From Moorena producens PAL-8-15-08-1 (GTDB taxonomy: Bacteria; Cyanobacteriota; Cyanobacteriia; Cyanobacteriales; Coleofasciculaceae), in NCBI RefSeq assembly GCF_001767235.1, contig NZ_CP017600.1:1-35548 (forward strand): a stretch of DNA of 35,548 nt. Reading direction: 5' to 3'. The stretch's first letter is position 1. Each line of letters starts with the position of its first letter. Position numbers and translations under genes: made by a program. This document shows positions 8,030 to 15,842 of the stretch, piece after piece. The notes beneath the pieces were generated by a model. It was given only the letters and a program-made list of their open reading frames with translations. It had not been told where the DNA came from and did no database searches.

Positions 8030-8110
8030 TGGGTCGAGTTGGATTTGAACCAACAATGCAAATGCCGCTGTTTTACAGACAGTTACCTTCTCCAATAGGT
8101 GAGCCGACCC
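8030..8110 (-). tRNA. tRNA-Tyr(GTA)
   Basis: 81 bases. Acceptor GGGTCGG pairs with TCGACCC, the anticodon loop CTGTAAA gives GTA, the T arm is GTTGG-TTCAAAT-CCAAC, and there is a variable region of about 12 bases able to form a tiny stem, as expected for class II bacterial tRNA-Tyr though shorter than usual. No CCA is encoded. It is first in a three-tRNA minus-strand cluster. Confidence 0.75.
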
Positions 8111-8188
8111 ATAGATTTTGCATTCTCTGAAGTTTTCAAGGTGCTTCGGAGCAAGCAGGTTTCTGGCCTGTATTACTCTGTTGTATCT

Positions 8189-8217
8189 ATACTACATATT
8201 ATACTACAAAGTGTCAA
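8189..8217 (-). promoter_or_regulatory. Promoter of the tRNA cluster
   Basis: On the minus strand TTGACA (8212-8217) and TAGTAT (8189-8194) are separated by 17 bases. Transcription would run into tRNA-Tyr about 80 bases on. A second TATAAT-like box lies within the spacer. Confidence 0.6.
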
Positions 8218-8293
8218 TAGTGTAATACAAACTGTGAGTCATTCCATGTGATAATGACTTCTTAGAACACCCCTTCTAATAAGCACATCGCGC

Positions 8294-9229
8294 GTGACCC
8301 TCACTACCACACCGCTCTCTCTCACCACAGCTCTACCTTTGACTGGGCATCCAGCACGGGTCTATCTGAACAGTTTGAGTCCTGGGTCACAGCCAACAAT
8401 GAGGCAATCTTTAGATGCGATCGCATCCCTACTCACCAATAACGAATGCGATGCAGACACCCTTAACTGGGCAGCCCTCACCTATCAGCACACTGCCGCA
8501 GTCCAAGCCGCATTATTGGAAATCAATGCCCCGGCCACAGTTCAAAAAAAGATGGCAGCGCTCAGGGGAGTATTAACGGTGGCAAAGAAGTTAAAACTGA
8601 TGAATGCAGAAGATTACGAGGCAGCGGTGGATTTACCCAGGATTAAGAATCATCCCTTACCCAGAGGTCGGGCGTTAACTCAAGCAGAAATTACAGCACT
8701 CATTAAGGTGTGTGCCTCTGACACAACCAACCAAGGAGTTAGGGATATAGCCCTAATTGGCATCCTACGGGGTACGGGACTGCGACGGGCAGAGGTGGTC
8801 AAGCTGGAAGTGCGGGATTTTGATGGTGATAGTGGTGCATTGGAAGTGCGCCAGGGTAAGGGAGGGAAGGATAGGACTGTTTATTTACCCGAAGGTGCGA
8901 TCGCGTTTGTAAATGATTGGTTGAGTGTCAGAGGTCGCCAACCAGGAGCGCTGTTGTGCCCAATATTCAAAGGTGGGCAGATACAGTACAGAACTATGAC
9001 GCCCCAGGCCGTGTTGTTGATTTTGCAGAAACGGGCGAAAGAGGCTGGGGTCGAGTCCTTTTCTCCCCATGACTTTCGCAGAACCTTCTGCTCTGATTTA
9101 CTGGATGCTGGGATTGATATCGTGACCGTCCAGAAGTTAGCTGGCCATGCTTCCCCTGTGACTACGGCTAAGTACGACCGGCGGGGTGAGGAGGTTAAGC
9201 GTAGGGCGGTGCAGAAGTTGGGGTTTTAG
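8294..9229 (+). CDS. Tyrosine recombinase (XerC/D-like integrase)
   Basis: 311 residues from GTG 8294; no clear ribosome site, but the N-terminal SAM-like domain (about 20-110) is complete from here. The catalytic set is present: R164 (TGLRRAEV), K189/K192 (GKGGKDR), H259-x2-R262 (SPHDFRRTF), H285 (LAGHAS) and the nucleophile Y294 (TAKYDRRG). It therefore looks active for site-specific DNA cutting and joining. It lies next to a three-tRNA cluster and to a tandem-HTH gene that could be its directionality factor. Such recombinases resolve plasmid multimers or move elements at att sites; flanking att repeats cannot be fixed from this window. HIP1 sites are within the gene. Confidence 0.92.
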   Translation: MTLTTTPLSLTTALPLTGHPARVYLNSLSPGSQPTMRQSLDAIASLLTNNECDADTLNWAALTYQHTAAVQAALLEINAPATVQKKMAALRGVLTVAKKLKLMNAEDYEAAVDLPRIKNHPLPRGRALTQAEITALIKVCASDTTNQGVRDIALIGILRGTGLRRAEVVKLEVRDFDGDSGALEVRQGKGGKDRTVYLPEGAIAFVNDWLSVRGRQPGALLCPIFKGGQIQYRTMTPQAVLLILQKRAKEAGVESFSPHDFRRTFCSDLLDAGIDIVTVQKLAGHASPVTTAKYDRRGEEVKRRAVQKLGF

Positions 9230-9252
9230 GAGGAGGGGCGAAGACCCACGTA

Positions 9253-9366
9253 TTCCGGAAAACGTGAAATCTTGTTAAAAGGTTATTTTTGCTGTAGCGC
9301 TTGACAATTATGAGATAGAGGTCTGCGCAACTCACTATCAATTGCCTGATTGCCTTCCGGAAAACG
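9253..9366. promoter_or_regulatory. Paired TTCCGGAAAACG sites
   Basis: The 12-mer TTCCGGAAAACG occurs at 9253-9264 and again at 9355-9366, both between the recombinase stop and the tandem-HTH gene. A related TTTTCCGGAAG is at 9535-9545 inside that gene, and the complete palindromic form is at 9757-9790. These are probably binding sites of one protein, perhaps the tandem-HTH product or the recombinase. Confidence 0.55.
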
Positions 9367-9371
9367 ATAAT

Positions 9372-9719
9372 CTAGTACTCGTAGACTACCGAATCAAGGT
9401 CGTACAACTTCCGGCCATTGCCAGTCTTGGTGGACTGGATTTTGCCAGCAGCCTCCCAGTTCCTTAATGTCCGATCAGTCACCCCTAAGGCTATAGCTGC
9501 TTCTTTTGGTTTGACAAGACCGCTTCCCCTCTTGTTTTCCGGAAGTCTTTCAGGATTGACCAACTTTTTGAGACTCCCTGGCAGCGAATCAAGGTCAAAT
9601 CTCCGAACCCCGTTTTGAGTTTTGCGCATTTTGATCAACCCTGTCTGCTCCATCTTTTCAAGCATTGTCATGGGAACTTCCAAGATTCGGCAGGCTTCCT
9701 TGGGTGTTACTAATCGCAT
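9372..9719 (-). CDS. Tandem MerR/Xis-like HTH protein
   Basis: 115 residues from ATG 9719, with GAGGT upstream. It contains two copies of one about 45-residue winged-HTH unit: residues 3-47 (VTPKEACRILEVPMTMLEKM... FDLDSL) and 70-113 (VKPKEAAIALGVTDRTLRNW... YDLDSV). Both have the MerR/excisionase pattern in which a helix pair is followed by a wing ending in (F/Y)DLDS. A head-to-tail double HTH should bind two adjacent half-sites. A 34-bp palindrome lies just upstream and TTCCGGAAAACG sites lie just downstream. It may be an excisionase for the adjacent recombinase, an autoregulator or both. No catalytic domain is present. Confidence 0.75.
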   Translation of the reverse strand: MRLVTPKEACRILEVPMTMLEKMEQTGLIKMRKTQNGVRRFDLDSLPGSLKKLVNPERLPENKRGSGLVKPKEAAIALGVTDRTLRNWEAAGKIQSTKTGNGRKLYDLDSVVYEY

Positions 9720-9746
9720 GGTTAAAGTACCTCAAAAGTACTGGAC

Positions 9747-10040
9747 ATGTACCATAAGTCTACCTTGTTTTCCGGAAAACAAGGTAGACTAGGAAGCAAC
9801 ATACATTACTGGCTTGGGAAAATACAACAAGACGCTGAAAATATTGCTGTACCGAGTCTTGACGCAAGCGCAGCCAAACCTAGAAACATGCAGGTTGATT
9901 TGTCCCCATTAATTCGGAAACATGAAGAAGCGATCGCTCTCTTGGTTCTGGAGAGAGCGATCGCAGGACTTAGATATTATCGATTTTGCCATGCGTTACA
10001 TCTGTTACCAAAAGATACCATCACTACTGTCTTGCAGTAA
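9747..10040 (+). CDS. Doubtful 97-aa ORF overlapping the palindrome
   Basis: ATG 9747 lies just before the palindrome and the frame stays open for 97 codons. Its second half (SPLIRKHEEAIALLVLERAIAGLRYYRF) reads like a helical protein, but the HIP1 sites in it encode the same residues in many chance frames. It overlaps the next ORF in another frame; at most one of them is likely translated in 9922-10040. Confidence 0.3.
   Translation: MYHKSTLFSGKQGRLGSNIHYWLGKIQQDAENIAVPSLDASAAKPRNMQVDLSPLIRKHEEAIALLVLERAIAGLRYYRFCHALHLLPKDTITTVLQ
9757..9790. promoter_or_regulatory. Perfect 34-bp palindrome with core TTTTCCGGAAAA
   Basis: The left half AGTCTACCTTGTTTTCC (9757-9773) is the exact reverse complement of the right half 9774-9790, with no loop. 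It sits 38 bases upstream of the tandem-HTH gene, in the place of an operator. A loopless palindrome of this length is most likely a protein-binding site. Confidence 0.7.
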
Positions 10041-10602
10041 TCCAGCCGTAGGAGCGATCGCTGTAACCTACCTTCACGGGACGAACAGCCCAAGCGATGA
10101 CTGCCAACTGCTGAAGTACCGAAAGAAACTAAAACTAGAGGAGTGGGATACCATCTACTTCGTTAACTTTTTCCCAGAGGAGTCTGTTCGAGGTCTGCTA
10201 GAGAAGGGGACATGCGTCTATGTATCTACCTCAGTCGTTGAGGAGTATCCGGGAATTCTTGCCACGCAGACTAACGAATCTTTTCAGGTTGAAATCGTGA
10301 AGCTGGTTGATGGGGAGTTGATTAGAAGCGATCGCACCAATGGATTCGATCAACTGTTCTTCGCTCGGAAAGCACCAGAACTATTAGGTTCCTGCCGCAG
10401 GAGCAGGAGTAAGCACAAGTACATGCTTGACCAAGGAATCAACGAGTACTTTAACGATGGTATTGATGCAGTCCTGAAAAGGGTAGACTTTGAGGGAGGT
10501 ATCAGGGCATATGCAGACCTAATTGAATCAATCATCGGGGGAGGAAACTGTTTTGTTCCTTCCGTGTTTGTTGGGACAGTTGGGTTTATGCATTCTAAGT
10601 GA
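9922..10602 (+). CDS. Hypothetical protein, start uncertain
   Basis: 226 codons from ATG 9922; ATG 9991 is the other candidate. The part after about residue 45 (YLHGTNSPSDDCQLLKYRKKLKLEEWDTIYFVNFF...) looks convincingly coding: balanced composition, soluble, mixed alpha/beta. The first 40 residues look less so, hence the doubt about the start. No motif or family is recognised. The C-terminus contains glycine-rich ESIIGGGNCFVPS. It stands alone, followed by more than 600 bases without a clear gene. Confidence 0.5.
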   Translation: MKKRSLSWFWRERSQDLDIIDFAMRYICYQKIPSLLSCSNPAVGAIAVTYLHGTNSPSDDCQLLKYRKKLKLEEWDTIYFVNFFPEESVRGLLEKGTCVYVSTSVVEEYPGILATQTNESFQVEIVKLVDGELIRSDRTNGFDQLFFARKAPELLGSCRRSRSKHKYMLDQGINEYFNDGIDAVLKRVDFEGGIRAYADLIESIIGGGNCFVPSVFVGTVGFMHSK

Positions 10603-11029
10603 TCCTTGCATTGCCAGGAAAATAGCTAATCTCCAGAAAACCTAACCCCGTGATCGCCTTACTGCGGAAGGAAAAATGTACACAATACTGTGTACCACCC
10701 ACATTGTGGGCAACACCACCAGGCGGTGGTGCAACCTTCTATCGCAGACAGGTGCTCCGCGCGAAGTACCAACACAGTTCCCGTCACAGACATCGACCAA
10801 TTGGTCGCTCAACCTGGCTCCAACACAAGAATTAACAGATTACAACTAATATTAAGTGCCGTCGTCTTTTTGTTATTTTCTAACAGAATGAAAAAAGATA
10901 ATAAAAAGACGTCTTAATTCCCAAAATCGGACTTAGCAGTATTACAAATTATTAGGAATTACGCCTTTTGTTGGTAGTAAGTAGAGGGCGAGTTCACTCA
11001 ATTTATGTTAGCTTTAGCCACAAGTATAT
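10603..11029. other. Gene-poor stretch with one imperfect hairpin
   Basis: No convincing gene. A short frame ending at 10917 (…RLQLILSAVVFLLFSNRMKK) would make a small hydrophobic peptide but has no start signal. GTCTTTTTGTTAT (10864-10876) pairs with 10898-10910 at 12 of 13 positions, a possible RNA hairpin. Confidence 0.4.
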
Positions 11030-11061
11030 CTACTTATGTGCCCGGGCGGGCACATAAGTAG
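11030..11061. repeat. Perfect 14-bp hairpin with the ACATAAG core
   Basis: CTACTTATGTGCCC (11030-11043) and its exact complement (11048-11061) flank a GGGC loop. The arms carry the same CTTATGT/ACATAAG core as the array at 587-818, which suggests a shared binding protein or a shared repeat family. Confidence 0.6.
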
Positions 11062-11099
11062 GGTCGAACCTCGATATCTCGATCACAATAATCAAAATA

Positions 11100-11127
11100 C
11101 CCCGTTATAGGATTTCCTATGACGGGG
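11100..11127 (-). terminator. Hairpin terminator downstream of the 57-aa gene
   Basis: CCCCGTTATAGG and CCTATGACGGGG pair with one wobble around ATTT. On the minus strand the stem is followed by TATTTTGATT, in the right place to end transcription of the gene at 11232-11405. Confidence 0.5.
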
Positions 11128-11231
11128 TCAGTACCCATAAAACATGAGTATCTTCAGTTCAATCTAAACCGCTTCCATTGATTCGTTTCCTTGAGAAAGA
11201 TTACAACACTGGAGGTTTTGATTGAAAAGTA

Positions 11232-11405
11232 TTAATTCATGAGTTGATTCCGAACGTACTCCCGGCAGATCCTGCCCGTAAGTGTGGCTGTAACACCATC
11301 TTGGGTTATAGTCACTGAGCACCTCCCTCCAAAAATTTTTCCTGAATTTACATCAACAAGTCCAGGTTCACTTAATTGAAGGTCTTTTACTTCTATTATT
11401 GCCAT
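11232..11405 (-). CDS. Small peptide with double-glycine leader motif (57 aa)
   Basis: ATG 11405 is preceded by AAGGAG at good spacing, and 57 codons run to TAA at 11232. The N-terminal part (MAIIEVKDLQLSEPGLVDVN, then SGKIFGG) resembles leader peptides cut after Gly-Gly by peptidase-containing ABC exporters. The remainder RCSVTITQDGVTATLTGRIC carries two cysteines 19 residues apart in a beta-like stretch. It could be a bacteriocin/RiPP precursor or another small secreted peptide. No transporter or modifying enzyme is nearby. The 90-aa peptide encoded at 24763 starts in a similar way (VLEPLSDKDDVVGG). The gene call is strong; the function is inferred. Confidence 0.6.
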   Translation of the reverse strand: MAIIEVKDLQLSEPGLVDVNSGKIFGGRCSVTITQDGVTATLTGRICREYVRNQLMN

Positions 11406-11509
11406 TTTGTTTATTCTCCTTTGTCACTGGAAGTAGAGTTTAAATGCTGTAAGTTTTAGTCTACAACTTTACGCTAGAGTATAAGCACCTATCGTATCCG
11501 AATCCGAGC

Positions 11510-11983
11510 CACTGATAAGATTGAACGCTCAGGAACGTCCCTGGCAGCCAAAGTGGTTTTTGCCCATAAGCATGCCAGGTGAATCCCAACAACTCAAGGG
11601 GGTTTGTCGTGTTTGGGGCTACCCAGTTTCAGTTGAAGCCAAGCGGCTTGATGATGGCCAGTAAAGAGTCGTGATTGCACCCCCGGCAACAAGCGCATCT
11701 AGTCACTGACGTTTACCTTGCGTTGGGGCATTGAAACCCTATGAAGGCATTTTTAAAACCCGAGGTAAATGCCATTGAGTCCATTCACTTTACTGAACCT
11801 GAGCGTTTACGCAAACTTTTTGCCCTGCTGACACTAGCACGCTCGTTGGTCAATGCGAACGGGTTTGTGGTTACACCAGTATTAACCCATTACTATTAAA
11901 AAACACGGTCGTTGGCAAGCGAGCTTATTTCGCGAACGGATTTGACTACTTGCGGCATTTGGTTTTAAATCCTTCTATCCACA
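11510..11983 (+). pseudogene. Decayed IS4-family transposase remnant
   Basis: Pieces of one transposase appear in shifting frames: RVWGYPVSVEAKRLDDGQ at about 11609-11662, RWGIETL at about 11723, and ESIHFTEPERLRKLFALLTL at about 11779-11838, followed by a frameshifted tail. The signatures (…RWGIETLF… KTRGFN… ES(T/I)H… ERL.KL.ALL) are those of the C-terminal part of IS4-type DDE transposases. Stops and frameshifts make it non-functional. Neither end of the element is evident. Confidence 0.7.
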
Positions 11984-11984
11984 A

Positions 11985-12566
11985 TCAGGCTGACTTTTCG
12001 CACTCTCTCTTTTTCCTGTACTTAGAGGGTTGGAGAGTTTTCTTGAGTTCGCTGTATTGATCCATGGAGATTATGATTATTGTGGTAATCATAAACCCCA
12101 CTGTTATCAATTTTTTAAGGACAATTTTGACGAACTTTACTATTGTAAAAATTTTAAGGATAATTTTGCTAAAAACCACTCTTTTAAACTTTTCAAGAGC
12201 AATTATTATGAGTTCCCACCTTGTTAAAAACTCAAGCCTTTTCTCCTGTTCAAAGATTATAAATAAATCTATGGAGCTCTCTATCTTATAGAGATTATTT
12301 CGAGAAGATTCAATTAACTGATAATTTAACTGATATATTAAGTTATCTATTAAATTATCTATTAAATTATCAATATTATCTTTGAACATTTCCCAATGCA
12401 AAAACAAAGAAGACTCTATTCCAATCTTTAAAAGGATAATGAAAACTACAAATTTAGCATACCCTTTATTCTCTAGCATATCTTGTAGTTCATACAAATC
12501 CCCAATAATTTCATTTTTCATGAACTTTGGCAAGAGTATATTTAGTATAAAAAACAAGAAAGTCAT
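11985..12566 (-). CDS. Membrane protein with permease-prefix-like N-terminus
   Basis: 193 residues from ATG 12566 with AAGG upstream. Residues 10-40 (LPKFMKNEIIGDLYELQDMLENKGY) resemble the prefix '(P)xx..EIxGDLxEExxxxxxxxG' found ahead of PadR-linked permeases, followed by a hydrophobic segment (FVVFIILLKIGIES). Three near-identical 12-bp units encode NIDNLIDNLIDNLI. A second hydrophobic stretch is at about 145-167 (VGFMITTIIIISM). The gene follows a PadR regulator with a repeat-filled spacer of about 217 bases. It is very AT-rich compared with its neighbours. The prefix similarity is pattern recognition only. Confidence 0.55.
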   Translation of the reverse strand: MTFLFFILNILLPKFMKNEIIGDLYELQDMLENKGYAKFVVFIILLKIGIESSLFLHWEMFKDNIDNLIDNLIDNLIYQLNYQLIESSRNNLYKIESSIDLFIIFEQEKRLEFLTRWELIIIALEKFKRVVFSKIILKIFTIVKFVKIVLKKLITVGFMITTIIIISMDQYSELKKTLQPSKYRKKRECEKSA

Positions 12567-12644
12567 CTTTTTACTTAACCTTCTATATTAGAATTTTCAC
12601 CCGAATTTTGGTTTGGAGGATATCTGACAAGTTTTTTTTTAACT

Positions 12645-12731
12645 GAATTTTGCACCCCCAACTTTGGGGGAAGACAAGAGTCAAATTGCTTGTAAAAGTC
12701 CCCCAGAATTGGGAGATTTAGGGGGCTTGGA
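12645..12731. repeat. Intergenic palindromic repeat
   Basis: CCCCCAA and TTGGGGG (12655-12670) form a tight hairpin, followed by AGTCCCCCAGAATTGGGAG and GATTTAGGGGGC. This wording is a common cyanobacterial intergenic repeat type (general knowledge). It lies between the PadR gene and its partner. The frame open on the minus strand here (12575-12781) is an artefact of the repeat. Confidence 0.5.
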
Positions 12732-12783
12732 TGTAGCAAATGAGACTTCTCAAACAACCTCTTAAACTCCAAAAAAAACAACC

Positions 12784-13146
12784 TTATAATTCCTCATATT
12801 TCTCAACACGAGCAAAAAAGATATCCAAGACTTTTAATGCAGATCTTCCTTTTGGAGTTATCGAATACATGAACTTATTTTTACCCCTCCTTTTATCGAG
12901 GTCTGAATCTTGTTCATACTTAGCTAAAAAACCTTTTTCAGCTAACTTATTAAGTGCAGGATAAATAGTCCCGCCAGAAACATATTTTTTCCCCTCACAA
13001 GCATCCCAAAATGCTTCAATTATTTTTGCACCATAGTTATCCTTATCTTTTAAGTGTTTAAGTATAGCCACCTCATTTTGAGTAAGCTTTATAGCCTCGT
13101 CATGAGAAGCTAAGTCATAAAGAAATTTATTTGTATTTGCATACAT
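12784..13146 (-). CDS. PadR-family transcriptional regulator
   Basis: 120 residues from ATG 13146. The winged-HTH is typical: LTQNEVAILKHLKDKDNYGAKI, then VSGGTIYPALNKLAEKGFLAKYEQ (the PadR 'G(T/S)xYPxLxxLExxGxL' signature) and KFMYSITPKGRSAL in the wing. PadR proteins repress nearby genes and respond to small molecules or cell-envelope stress. The membrane-protein gene downstream (11985-12566) is the likely target. About 255 bases of AT-rich spacer separate it from the divergent gene at 13402. Confidence 0.85.
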   Translation of the reverse strand: MYANTNKFLYDLASHDEAIKLTQNEVAILKHLKDKDNYGAKIIEAFWDACEGKKYVSGGTIYPALNKLAEKGFLAKYEQDSDLDKRRGKNKFMYSITPKGRSALKVLDIFFARVEKYEEL

Positions 13147-13401
13147 CTATCTAGCAAATATAATTTAGATTTGTTTATCACTTCTTTTAGTATATCGCGT
13201 GAACACAAAGTTGATGGTCGAAGTTTCGACTATCAATCAAATAGTGAATTAGCTACTAAAAGTTTTAAGTCGAATGATCAACATTTATTTTCAACTTAAT
13301 AAGTTTTTTTTTTACGATAAGCTATGAGTGGATGGAGTAAGTAAAAGCTAAATATACTATCCCATCCACAATTTATTAGTAACAATGAAGTATCTAATTA
13401 A

Positions 13402-13617
13402 ATGGCAATCAATAACTCAGAGTTTTCCTTTGAAATTACTTTAAACCCAATACTTGTAGCATTTATTTTTGGGGGGGGAGCAGCAACCGCTACTTTGTTG
13501 GCATTTCAGAATACGATTATTGACAATCAACAATTAAATAATAAACAAGTACAAACCCAAATTGTTGACTGTCCTTTAGTAGAGCAACTACATAACAGCG
13601 AGAATTCACCTAATTAA
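13402..13617 (+). CDS. Small single-pass membrane protein
   Basis: 71 residues from ATG 13402: a short polar start, a hydrophobic segment at about 15-38 (PILVAFIFGGGAATATLLAF) with a GGG turn, and a Gln/Asn-rich hydrophilic tail. No strong ribosome site. It diverges from the PadR gene and ends about 90 bases before the IS5-like element. Function unknown. Confidence 0.5.
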   Translation: MAINNSEFSFEITLNPILVAFIFGGGAATATLLAFQNTIIDNQQLNNKQVQTQIVDCPLVEQLHNSENSPN

Positions 13618-13709
13618 ATTTTTGACCACGACGTAGCGCTAGCGTTAATTGTTATTAATTTTCCTCCGATCAGCTTACTCAAATCCTTGTAGGTAAGAAG
13701 TTTAAATTA

Positions 13710-14851
13710 GACCTCTCCAAAAAATAAATTTATGGTATAATAATAAAAATATAACTAATTTTTATTAACTTCAAAATGAGCTACACTTGGAATTATATTA
13801 AAAAAAATCCTAAACAAACTAAACGATTGGTAGGAATAAATCATGAACAACTCTCTCAACTGATAGAACAAGCCAAGTTATTACATCATCAACATCAAGA
13901 AAAAATTCAAAATCAAAAAGTCAGGCTAATTAAGCCTGGGGGAGGTGCTTCACAAAAATTATCAATTGAAGACCAAATAGTCTTGACGTTAATCTACTTA
14001 CGACATCACATAAACTTTCAACTTTTAGGACTACAGTTTCAGGTGAGCGAATCGACAGCAAACTCTACTTTTAACTACTGGCAATCTCTTTTCAGAGAAG
14101 CTCTACCAGCTTCTTTACTAGAACAAGTAAAAAAGTGCGAAGAAGAGTCGGAGATAATTCGGGAAGCTTTGACTGAGTATGAGTTAATAGTAGATAGCGC
14201 TGAACAAGTCAGAGAAAGACCAAAAGATTATAATCAGCAAAAAATTTTCTATTCTGGTAAGAAGAAAAATCATACATTTAAAAACCAATTTATTGTCTTG
14301 CCAAAAGGGGAAGATATTGTGGACGTAGTGGTCGGCAAACCTGGCCCCAAAAGTGACATAAATATTTGTCGAGAACGTTTAGCAAAATTTGATGATAAAC
14401 AGCGACTGAGTGGAGACAAAGCTTATTTAGGAGAACAACAAATAAGAACTCCCCACAAAAAGCCAAAGAATGGTGAATTAACTCCACAGCAAAAGAAAGA
14501 TAATAAGTTATTCTCTTCAAACAGAATATTTGTAGAACACGTAATTAGATTGGTGAAAATTTTTAAAATAGCGGGAGAAAGGTTTCGCCTAAATTCTAGT
14601 AAATATTCTGAGGTAATTTTGACAATATGCGGTTTAGTAAGATTGAGAACAGGAGCCTTAGTATTACAAGTAATAAAAGCGTCTGAAAGTCCTGAAACAA
14701 TTGAGGTTGTATCTGCTCATACTTTTGGTGCTAAATTAACATCAATAGCTTCGTAAAGCCTATTATAGCGTTAATTTAACGTAAAATTGACTTGGTCAAT
14801 TTGAGGGCTGAAAAGCAGTTACTGAGAGACTTTCAAGTTTTTGGAGAGGTC
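13710..14851 (+). mobile_element. Complete IS5-like insertion sequence (1142 bp)
   Basis: Terminal inverted repeats are perfect over 14 bp: GACCTCTCCAAAAA at 13710-13723 and its complement at 14838-14851. Both ends are flanked by TA, consistent with a TA target duplication as in some IS5 subgroups. The single transposase gene (13776-14756) is intact, so the element may still move. Confidence 0.85.
13776..14756 (+). CDS. IS5-family DDE transposase
   Basis: 326 residues. The N-terminal helical/HTH region (about 50-110, KLSIEDQIVLTLIYLRHHINFQLLGLQFQVSESTANSTF) is the usual IS5 transposase_11-like start. The catalytic acids are D in LIVDSAEQ (about 144), D in LSGDKAYLG (about 213) and E in NRIFVEHVIR (about 253), with a basic tail. 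The gene fills the element between its terminal repeats and looks undamaged. Confidence 0.88.
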   Translation: MSYTWNYIKKNPKQTKRLVGINHEQLSQLIEQAKLLHHQHQEKIQNQKVRLIKPGGGASQKLSIEDQIVLTLIYLRHHINFQLLGLQFQVSESTANSTFNYWQSLFREALPASLLEQVKKCEEESEIIREALTEYELIVDSAEQVRERPKDYNQQKIFYSGKKKNHTFKNQFIVLPKGEDIVDVVVGKPGPKSDINICRERLAKFDDKQRLSGDKAYLGEQQIRTPHKKPKNGELTPQQKKDNKLFSSNRIFVEHVIRLVKIFKIAGERFRLNSSKYSEVILTICGLVRLRTGALVLQVIKASESPETIEVVSAHTFGAKLTSIAS

Positions 14852-15040
14852 TATTATCGACCATGGGTGAATCCCGGCATCGAAGTCGTGAATCCGTTGC
14901 CAACAAAGCCTTCCAGTGATTCAAGGGTTAATTCTTCGGATCCGCAGAGCATTTTGCAGCGAAGAGCGATCTCGATCCCATATCTGCAAGGAATCTAAGA
15001 TATGAGCAAGCGACCACACTTATCCCCGCAAAGGCAGTGC

Positions 15041-15222
15041 GATCGCAGCTGCACCTCCAGAACTCCCAAGGTAAACATATCGACCAATGGTAGTGATCGC
15101 AGCTGCACCTCCAGAACTCCTGTTGACCCAGTATCTTGCATCAGTACTGGGTCAATCCTCTGGTTTTGATAAATTACTAACAGTAGTCCTAGGGTAAACA
15201 CATCGACCAATGGTGGCGATTG
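15041..15222. repeat. Tandem and dispersed repeat cluster
   Basis: GATCGCAGCTGCACCTCC plus AGAACTCC (26 bp) occurs at 15041-15066 and 15095-15120, a 54-bp period. The segment 15138-15218, containing GGTAAACACATCGACCAATGG, matches in inverted orientation 29793-29882. No gene is supported in 14852-15596; the minus-strand frame over 14995-15279 is created by these repeats. Confidence 0.65.
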
Positions 15223-15413
15223 ACCGTAGGCCAAGCTGTAAAACGGAAACCTGGACTTAGCTCCCGCGTAAATGGGCATAAAGAAAAATGAAGCTAAAAG
15301 CCTTTATTTAAGAGGTTTTCAGCATTTTGAGTCTCAATCGCTATTTTACGGATAATTAAGTCTACCTACTCAGGGGTAAGGGTTGGACTCATTTACTTAT
15401 GAAAATTACTATA

Positions 15414-15526
15414 TATAGCAATCCTAAATCATTTGTAAAATAAGCAAAATCTGGAATAGTTGCTGGGCAAGGGTTCCAGATTTTGCTTTCGCCAATATAT
15501 TTCACGAATCATTTAGAACTGCTATA
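15414..15526. mobile_element. MITE-like inverted-repeat element (113 bp)
   Basis: Outer arms TATAGCAATCCTAAATCATT and the complement of AATCATTTAGAACTGCTATA match at 17 of 20 positions. Inner arms AGCAAAATCTGGAA and TTCCAGATTTTGCT match perfectly. The whole folds into one long hairpin with no coding capacity, as in cyanobacterial miniature inverted-repeat transposable elements. The relevant transposase is not identified. Confidence 0.65.
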
Positions 15527-15596
15527 GTTTGGGAACTATTAATTAAAATCATCTTCATTTAATTTGTTGAAACAAATATAGAGAGTTACTCTCCTT

Positions 15597-15842
15597 ATGT
15601 TTAAAAAGTTTTCTGCTATTGCACTTAGTAGTTCTATCGCTATTTCTTTGCTCGGACTGACACCAGTAAAAACATTAGCTCAGTCAAGCTGTAGTAGTAG
15701 CACATCAGTATGTTCAGTAACTGTAGTAGAAGGTGATTGTGCAATTACAACTACCCTACATAGTGACGGTAGTGTTACAAGGACAGAGATATGTGTAGAA
15801 TTCAATGAACAAGATCAACAAAAAGAAGAAAATATTCGTTGA
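15597..15842 (+). CDS. Small secreted cysteine-rich protein
   Basis: 81 residues from ATG 15597. A standard Sec signal peptide (MFKKFSAIALSSSIAISLLG..., cleavage probably after LAQ at about 29) leads to a short mature domain with four cysteines (SSCSSSTSVCSVTVVEGDC...EIC) and an acidic tail. The mature part has an alternating beta-like pattern. No family is recognised. It stands alone between a MITE and a gene-poor region. Confidence 0.6.
   Translation: MFKKFSAIALSSSIAISLLGLTPVKTLAQSSCSSSTSVCSVTVVEGDCAITTTLHSDGSVTRTEICVEFNEQDQQKEENIR

Noticed and set aside
11985..12591. Plus-strand ORFs opposite the PadR partner gene
   Set aside because: They are shadows of the AT-rich minus-strand membrane-protein gene, which has a ribosome site and conserved-looking prefix.
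12575..12781. 68-codon minus-strand ORF
   Set aside because: Its sequence is a common intergenic hairpin repeat; the translation reflects the repeat.
14995..15279. 94-codon minus-strand ORF
   Set aside because: It is formed by the tandem and dispersed repeats (LEVQLRS appears twice for that reason).
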